Assembly (NCBI GenBank): GCA_946410305.1
Contig: CAMJZV010000004.1
Location: 1 to 64,000 of the forward strand
DNA: 64,000 bases
Direction: 5' to 3'
DNA from: an uncultured Prevotellaceae bacterium
GTDB taxonomy: Bacteria; Bacteroidota; Bacteroidia; Bacteroidales; Bacteroidaceae
The position numbers were made by a program, and so were the translations under genes. Positions 60,196 through 64,000 of this stretch are shown here, one piece after another (within the stretch, counting starts at the first letter, position 1; each line of letters starts with the position of its first letter). Under the pieces are notes generated by a model, which saw only the letters and a list, made by a program, of their open reading frames with translations, ran no database searches and was not told the DNA's origin.

Positions 60196-61725
60196 TTAGA
60201 ACGGGACGGGACCACTGGCATCACCCAGATCGAAGGGGGAAGCGTTAGGGTCTGTCGGCATACCACCATTCATCTTGCTACCCAGAATTTCGCCACCGCC
60301 ATCATCGGACTGGTGGTCAGCACGGAGGCGCTTGTCTTCGGGATTCTCGAAGCGCGTAAACTCACCACGGAACGTCAGCAGCACATCGCCCGTAGCACCT
60401 TTACGGTGCTTGGCAATGATAATCTGTGCCATGCCGTGCAGGTCGCGACCTTTGTCATCCTCATAGATGTGGTAGTATTCCGGACGATGTACGAAGAGCA
60501 CCATATCCGCATCCTGCTCGATGGCTCCCGACTCACGCAGGTCAGAGAGCTGCGGGCGCTTACCCTCCAAACCGTCACGACTCTCGACACCACGGTTCAG
60601 CTGTGACAGTGCCAGGATGGGCACATCCAACTCCTTGGCCAATCCCTTCAGCGAACGAGAGATGACAGACACCTCCTCCTGACGTGACGAGAAGCGCATG
60701 CCGTTGGCATTCATCAGCTGCAGGTAGTCGATCATGATAATCTTTACCCCATGCTCACGAACAAGACGACGTGCCTTGGTGCGCAGTTCGAAGACCGAAA
60801 GACCAGGGGTATCGTCCACATACAATGGAGCACCCAACAGTTTGTTGAGTCGCTTGTCCAAGCGCTCCCACTCGTCCTGCTGTAGCTGACCATTCAGGAT
60901 CTTCGAACCCTGAATCTCACAGACGTTAGATATCAGACGGTTGACTAGCTGCACATTTGACATCTCCAACGAGAAGAAGGCCATAGGTACCTGGAAGTCT
61001 GCCGCAATATTCTTAGCCATAGACAGTGCAAACGACGTCTTACCCATGGCAGGACGTCCTGCAATGATGACCAAGTCGCTGGGTTGCCAACCAGAGGTGA
61101 TATCGTCGAGCTTATGATAACCCGTAGGCACACCCGTCAGACCGTCCTTGTTGGCAGAAGCCTTCTGGATGACAGCCACCGCATTCTTCACCACAGGGTC
61201 GATCTGCGTATAGTCCTTCTTCATGTTGCGCTGTCCCAGTTCGAAGAGTGAACCCTCCGCCTCCTGCATCAGGTCGTCTACATCGATTGTCTCGTCGAAC
61301 GCCTTTGTCTGGATGTTGCTGGAGAACGAGATGAGTTGGCGCGCCAGTGACTTCTGCGCAATGATGCGGGCATGATACTCGACATTGGCTGAAGAAGCCA
61401 CGCGTGAGGACAGTTCCGTGACATATCCCGGACCGCCAACCATCTCCAGGTCGCCCTGATGAGCCAGCTGCTCTGTCACCGTCCAGATATCTACAGGACG
61501 CTCCTTCAGCGACAGTTCCATGATGGCCCGATAGACCTTCTGGTTGCGTGGTTCATAGAAGCTCTCGGGAGTCAACGTCTCACAAACGATGGCATAGGCA
61601 TCCTTGTCAATCATCAAGGCGCCCAGCACGGCACGTTCTATCTCTGTAGCCTGCGGCTGTACGTGTGCGTAGGTATTGTCCACAGGCTGTTGCCTGCGTG
61701 TTCTTGTCTTATTCTGTTCGGCCAT
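60196..61725 (-). CDS. dnaB: Replicative DNA helicase
   Basis: This 509-residue hexameric helicase has the DnaB N-terminal domain (QATEIERAVLGALMIDKDAYAIV), Walker A IIAGRPAMGKTSFALSMA, FFSLEMSNVQLVNRLIS, Walker B KIIMIDYLQLM and SQLNRGVESR. It unwinds DNA at the fork. No intein was seen. It lies 2 bases downstream of the GldB-like gene and faces recN. Confidence 0.95.
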   Translation of the reverse strand: MAEQNKTRTRRQQPVDNTYAHVQPQATEIERAVLGALMIDKDAYAIVCETLTPESFYEPRNQKVYRAIMELSLKERPVDIWTVTEQLAHQGDLEMVGGPGYVTELSSRVASSANVEYHARIIAQKSLARQLISFSSNIQTKAFDETIDVDDLMQEAEGSLFELGQRNMKKDYTQIDPVVKNAVAVIQKASANKDGLTGVPTGYHKLDDITSGWQPSDLVIIAGRPAMGKTSFALSMAKNIAADFQVPMAFFSLEMSNVQLVNRLISNVCEIQGSKILNGQLQQDEWERLDKRLNKLLGAPLYVDDTPGLSVFELRTKARRLVREHGVKIIMIDYLQLMNANGMRFSSRQEEVSVISRSLKGLAKELDVPILALSQLNRGVESRDGLEGKRPQLSDLRESGAIEQDADMVLFVHRPEYYHIYEDDKGRDLHGMAQIIIAKHRKGATGDVLLTFRGEFTRFENPEDKRLRADHQSDDGGGEILGSKMNGGMPTDPNASPFDLGDASGPVPF

Positions 61726-61727
61726 AT

Positions 61728-62510
61728 TCAGTCTTTTCTATCAAGCAAAAATTCATGTAAAGAGGTACCCGGATGATGGTGCATATAGGTTGATGCCTCG
61801 TCCACAAAGTCGTTGTCGAACACCTGTTTCTGCATCAGACGGTTTGCCGTCCACATGATGCGTCCCATGTGTCTGTCACGGTCAGTCTGTTCATTGCCCT
61901 TAGGCAGGGGATAGACGCTGAGCAGGTAGAAACACAGACAATCAGGCACTATCATGTCACGATGCATCAGCTGTCGTTCCTGCTCACTATAGTGGTCGCG
62001 GTAGAAAGGATAGTCAGTGCCCAGGTACTTGTCGAGGCTGACTCCCAGCGAGCTCCCGGACACGATGATGCTCTGGTCAAAGGAACCAATCTGCGTATAT
62101 ACCGTCGGTACTGTCACGTCAGGCAACTCTTCCTTCAGCCGTTTGAAGGTCGTTGACAACTGCTCGTCGACATCATCCATGTTGGCATACTGCTGTTGCA
62201 CGTCGTTGAGCATCTGCTGCAGGGTAGAGTCCTGAAAGAAGAACAGGAACTTCGTATTGATCTCAGGGTCATCCACCTGTCCCAGGTGCAGCATATCCTC
62301 TATCAGCATGCGCGTCTCCGTAGGGAAGTAGGTATTCATCTGCTGTAGGGCGGCATAGTCACCTGTAGTCAGATACAGCATCTCCATGCGGTCGAAACGC
62401 TGGATACCGATACGTCTGCCTGAGGCATCAGTATCAGAGGGCTTCAGATGCCACTGACAACCGACGCATACAAGCATAAGCATCACCAGTATTCCGTAAA
62501 CTTTCTGCAC
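61728..62510 (-). CDS. GldB-like lipoprotein
   Basis: This 260-residue protein has a lipoprotein signal (MQKVYGILVMLMLVCVGCQW, lipid Cys at residue 18) and the pattern of GldB-related proteins: IQRFDRMEML early, VTVPTVYTQIGSFDQSIIV and LGVSLDKYLGTDYPFY in the middle. GldB takes part in gliding or type IX secretion in Bacteroidetes; non-gliding Prevotella also carry relatives. It shares its operon with dnaB. Confidence 0.75.
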   Translation of the reverse strand: MQKVYGILVMLMLVCVGCQWHLKPSDTDASGRRIGIQRFDRMEMLYLTTGDYAALQQMNTYFPTETRMLIEDMLHLGQVDDPEINTKFLFFFQDSTLQQMLNDVQQQYANMDDVDEQLSTTFKRLKEELPDVTVPTVYTQIGSFDQSIIVSGSSLGVSLDKYLGTDYPFYRDHYSEQERQLMHRDMIVPDCLCFYLLSVYPLPKGNEQTDRDRHMGRIMWTANRLMQKQVFDNDFVDEASTYMHHHPGTSLHEFLLDRKD

Positions 62511-62622
62511 GTTACTAACGGGAAATCATTAATTTTCTTAAAAATACGATGCAAAATTACTAAAAAATATTTTTAATCGCAAATTTTTTGCTAAAAAGAT
62601 AAAAATTGGTTTGAGAAATGAG

Positions 62623-62630
62623 TAAATTTG
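62623..62630 (+). promoter_or_regulatory. Bacteroidetes -7 box before the DUF4861 gene
   Basis: TAAATTTG matches TAnnTTTG, 24 bases before the start codon. A -33 TTTG at the right spacing was not found. Confidence 0.4.
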
Positions 62631-62654
62631 TAGCTGGTATTAACTATCCATAGC

Positions 62655-63902
62655 ATGAAAAGTACGATTTTCCTCTGGCTGTTGACATGTGCAGCACTCC
62701 CCTTGATGGCCCAGAAAACCATTGAGGTCAGTGTCAGCAATCCGTCGTCCCAAGCACGGAAGGATCAGCCTGTGGTTTTGCACCTGGACTGCTATGGACA
62801 GGACTTCCGCTCAGCACTGGTTACCTGCGCAGGCCAAGAGATGCCCTGCCAGCTGGATGATCTCGACCAGGACGAAGTCTTTGACGAGCTCTGCTTCTTG
62901 GCCGACCTTGACAAGAAAGAGCAGAAGCGCTATACGGTGACGCTCTATACAGAAGGTGAGCCGCGTCCCTACCCTGCCCGCGTCTATGCAGAGATGGTGA
63001 TGGGCAACAGCAAGGACAAGAAGCTGAAGAAGAACCAGCAGAACAACTATATCGAGTCGATTACCGCACGTGGCGATGCCGCCTACACCTATAATCTGCA
63101 GCACCATCATGGTGTGGACTTCGAGAGCGAGCTCAACGGCATCCGCATCTACTTCGATGCCCGTCAGACCCTCGACCTGTATGGCAAATACCAGAAACGC
63201 CTGGAATTGAAAGAGACGCAGTTCTACACCGACGAAGACCAGAAGGCTCGCGGCTATGGCGACGACGTGCTGTGGGTGGGTCAGACGTTCGGACTCGGTG
63301 CCTTCCGTGGTTGGGACGGTCAGCAACCTACCCTTGTAGAGCCCGTTCGCAGTCGTACCCAGCGCATTATCAGCTATGGTCCTCTGCGCACCATCGTCGA
63401 GCTGGTTGATAGAGGCTGGCAGTTGCCATCAGTTAACGGCCAAAAGACATCACCCGTCAACATGACTCTCCGCTACACCCAGTATGCCGGCCACAGAGAT
63501 ACCGATGTCGACGTATTATTTAATAAGGATGTCAGCGACTATTGCTTCTCCACAGGCATCATCAATGTCAAGGGGTCCGAGGAGTTCAGCGACAAGAAGG
63601 GCCTGCGTGCCTGCTGGGGTACCGACTACCCATCGACCGACACGCTGAAATGGAAACGAGAGACCGTCGGACTGGCCGTCTACGTGCCGCAGAAGAACAT
63701 TGTCAGTGAGGAGCCTGCCAACAAAGACAACTACGCCTTTGTGCTGCAAGTGCCAGGTTCGTCGATGCATTATAAGGTCAACTACACCTCTGTCAACGAG
63801 CAGTTTGGCTATCACTCTGCCGACGAGTGGTTTGACTACCTGAAGACATGGAAACGCCAAATCGAACAACCAGTGGTTATAAGAGTGAAGAGTGAAGAAT
63901 GA
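62655..63902 (+). CDS. DUF4861 family secreted protein
   Basis: This 415-residue protein starts with a signal peptide (MKSTIFLWLLTCAALPLMAQ) and continues with an Ig-like strand region and the DUF4861 body (DDLDQDEVFDELCFLADLDKKEQKRYTV; FESELNGIRIYFDARQTLDLYGKY; DVLWVGQTFGLGAFRGWDG). DUF4861 proteins of Bacteroidetes are thought to act on polysaccharides in the periplasm. The last residues VKSEE and the stop are encoded by a GAAGAGT heptamer array, so the C-terminus may have been changed by the repeat. Confidence 0.85.
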   Translation: MKSTIFLWLLTCAALPLMAQKTIEVSVSNPSSQARKDQPVVLHLDCYGQDFRSALVTCAGQEMPCQLDDLDQDEVFDELCFLADLDKKEQKRYTVTLYTEGEPRPYPARVYAEMVMGNSKDKKLKKNQQNNYIESITARGDAAYTYNLQHHHGVDFESELNGIRIYFDARQTLDLYGKYQKRLELKETQFYTDEDQKARGYGDDVLWVGQTFGLGAFRGWDGQQPTLVEPVRSRTQRIISYGPLRTIVELVDRGWQLPSVNGQKTSPVNMTLRYTQYAGHRDTDVDVLFNKDVSDYCFSTGIINVKGSEEFSDKKGLRACWGTDYPSTDTLKWKRETVGLAVYVPQKNIVSEEPANKDNYAFVLQVPGSSMHYKVNYTSVNEQFGYHSADEWFDYLKTWKRQIEQPVVIRVKSEE

Positions 63903-63950
63903 AGAGTGAAGGGTGAAGAATGAAGAGTGAAGGGTGAAGAATGAAGAATT
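63883..63950. repeat. Heptamer array (units GAGTGAA, GAATGAA, GGGTGAA)
   Basis: Nine 7-bp units start within the last codons of the DUF4861 gene and run on past its stop. The order GAGTGAA-GGGTGAA-GAATGAA is itself repeated. Confidence 0.8.
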
Positions 63951-64000
63951 CACGAGAATAATATTTCTAACAATTAAACAATTACTTTATTACTTAAGTT

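Noticed and set aside
62811..63326. 171-residue frame antisense to the DUF4861 gene
   Set aside because: The hydrophobic antisense sequence mirrors the codons of a well supported secreted protein.

Overview
The window looks like chromosomal DNA of a Bacteroidales bacterium, most likely Prevotella or a close relative. Grounds: the conserved block dnaN - DnaQ-type exonuclease - coaBC - DUF4835 - recN, a GldB-like lipoprotein, a DUF4861 protein, an UpxY/NusG-type capsule antiterminator, IS66 and DGQHR genes of Bacteroidetes type, and Bacteroidetes -7 boxes (TAnnTTTG). No rRNA, tRNA or CRISPR array was seen.

Layout. 1-5171 is a pile-up of mobile DNA: tandem overlapping tyrosine recombinases (the first only a C-terminal piece), an IS66 element (tnpA, tnpB, 3'-truncated tnpC), and an AbiH-family gene cut by the IS66. 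5176-13278 is an accessory, probably defensive, island on the minus strand: a coiled-coil membrane protein, a DGQHR protein, two further membrane proteins around a Cas2/SinR-like protein, a 4-TM protein, then three TIR-type proteins including a TIR-TIR-SLOG fusion, a YodC-like protein and the broken abiH. 13433-14917 holds a REP-associated transposase (RAYT) and a metallo-beta-lactamase-fold gene truncated at a REP-like hairpin.

14921-53056 is one long minus-strand capsule/exopolysaccharide locus, read from UpxY (right) through Wzc, a HAD phosphatase, Wza and a 58-aa membrane protein to the sugar genes: rfbC, rfbA, rfbD (no rfbB), an aminotransferase, Wzx, Wzy, three GT4 glycosyltransferases, WbsX, two pyruvyltransferases, a MurB-like oxidoreductase, a MenD-like ThDP enzyme, an ACP/AMP-ligase/KAS III/SDR acyl cassette, a PglD-like acetyltransferase and a PglC-like initiating transferase. 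A block of six unrecognised genes (44303-48161) interrupts the locus. A terminator and a DUF3127 gene separate it from the housekeeping block 53838-63902.

Three layers of repeats run through the window: (i) tandem arrays of different 7-bp units at gene ends; (ii) REP-like hairpins sharing a GGGGACGG core, two of which supply the last codons and stop of a gene; (iii) GC-rich palindromes, some inserted in frame inside coaBC and an aminotransferase gene.

Candidate new biology, in order of interest: the TIR/TIR-TIR-SLOG operon with its collinear DGQHR/Cas2-like/membrane-protein operon; the six-gene unknown cassette in the capsule locus; the recurring 7-bp period of unrelated repeat arrays; and in-frame palindromic repeat insertions in essential genes. 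All family calls come from reading motifs by eye; no database search was run.
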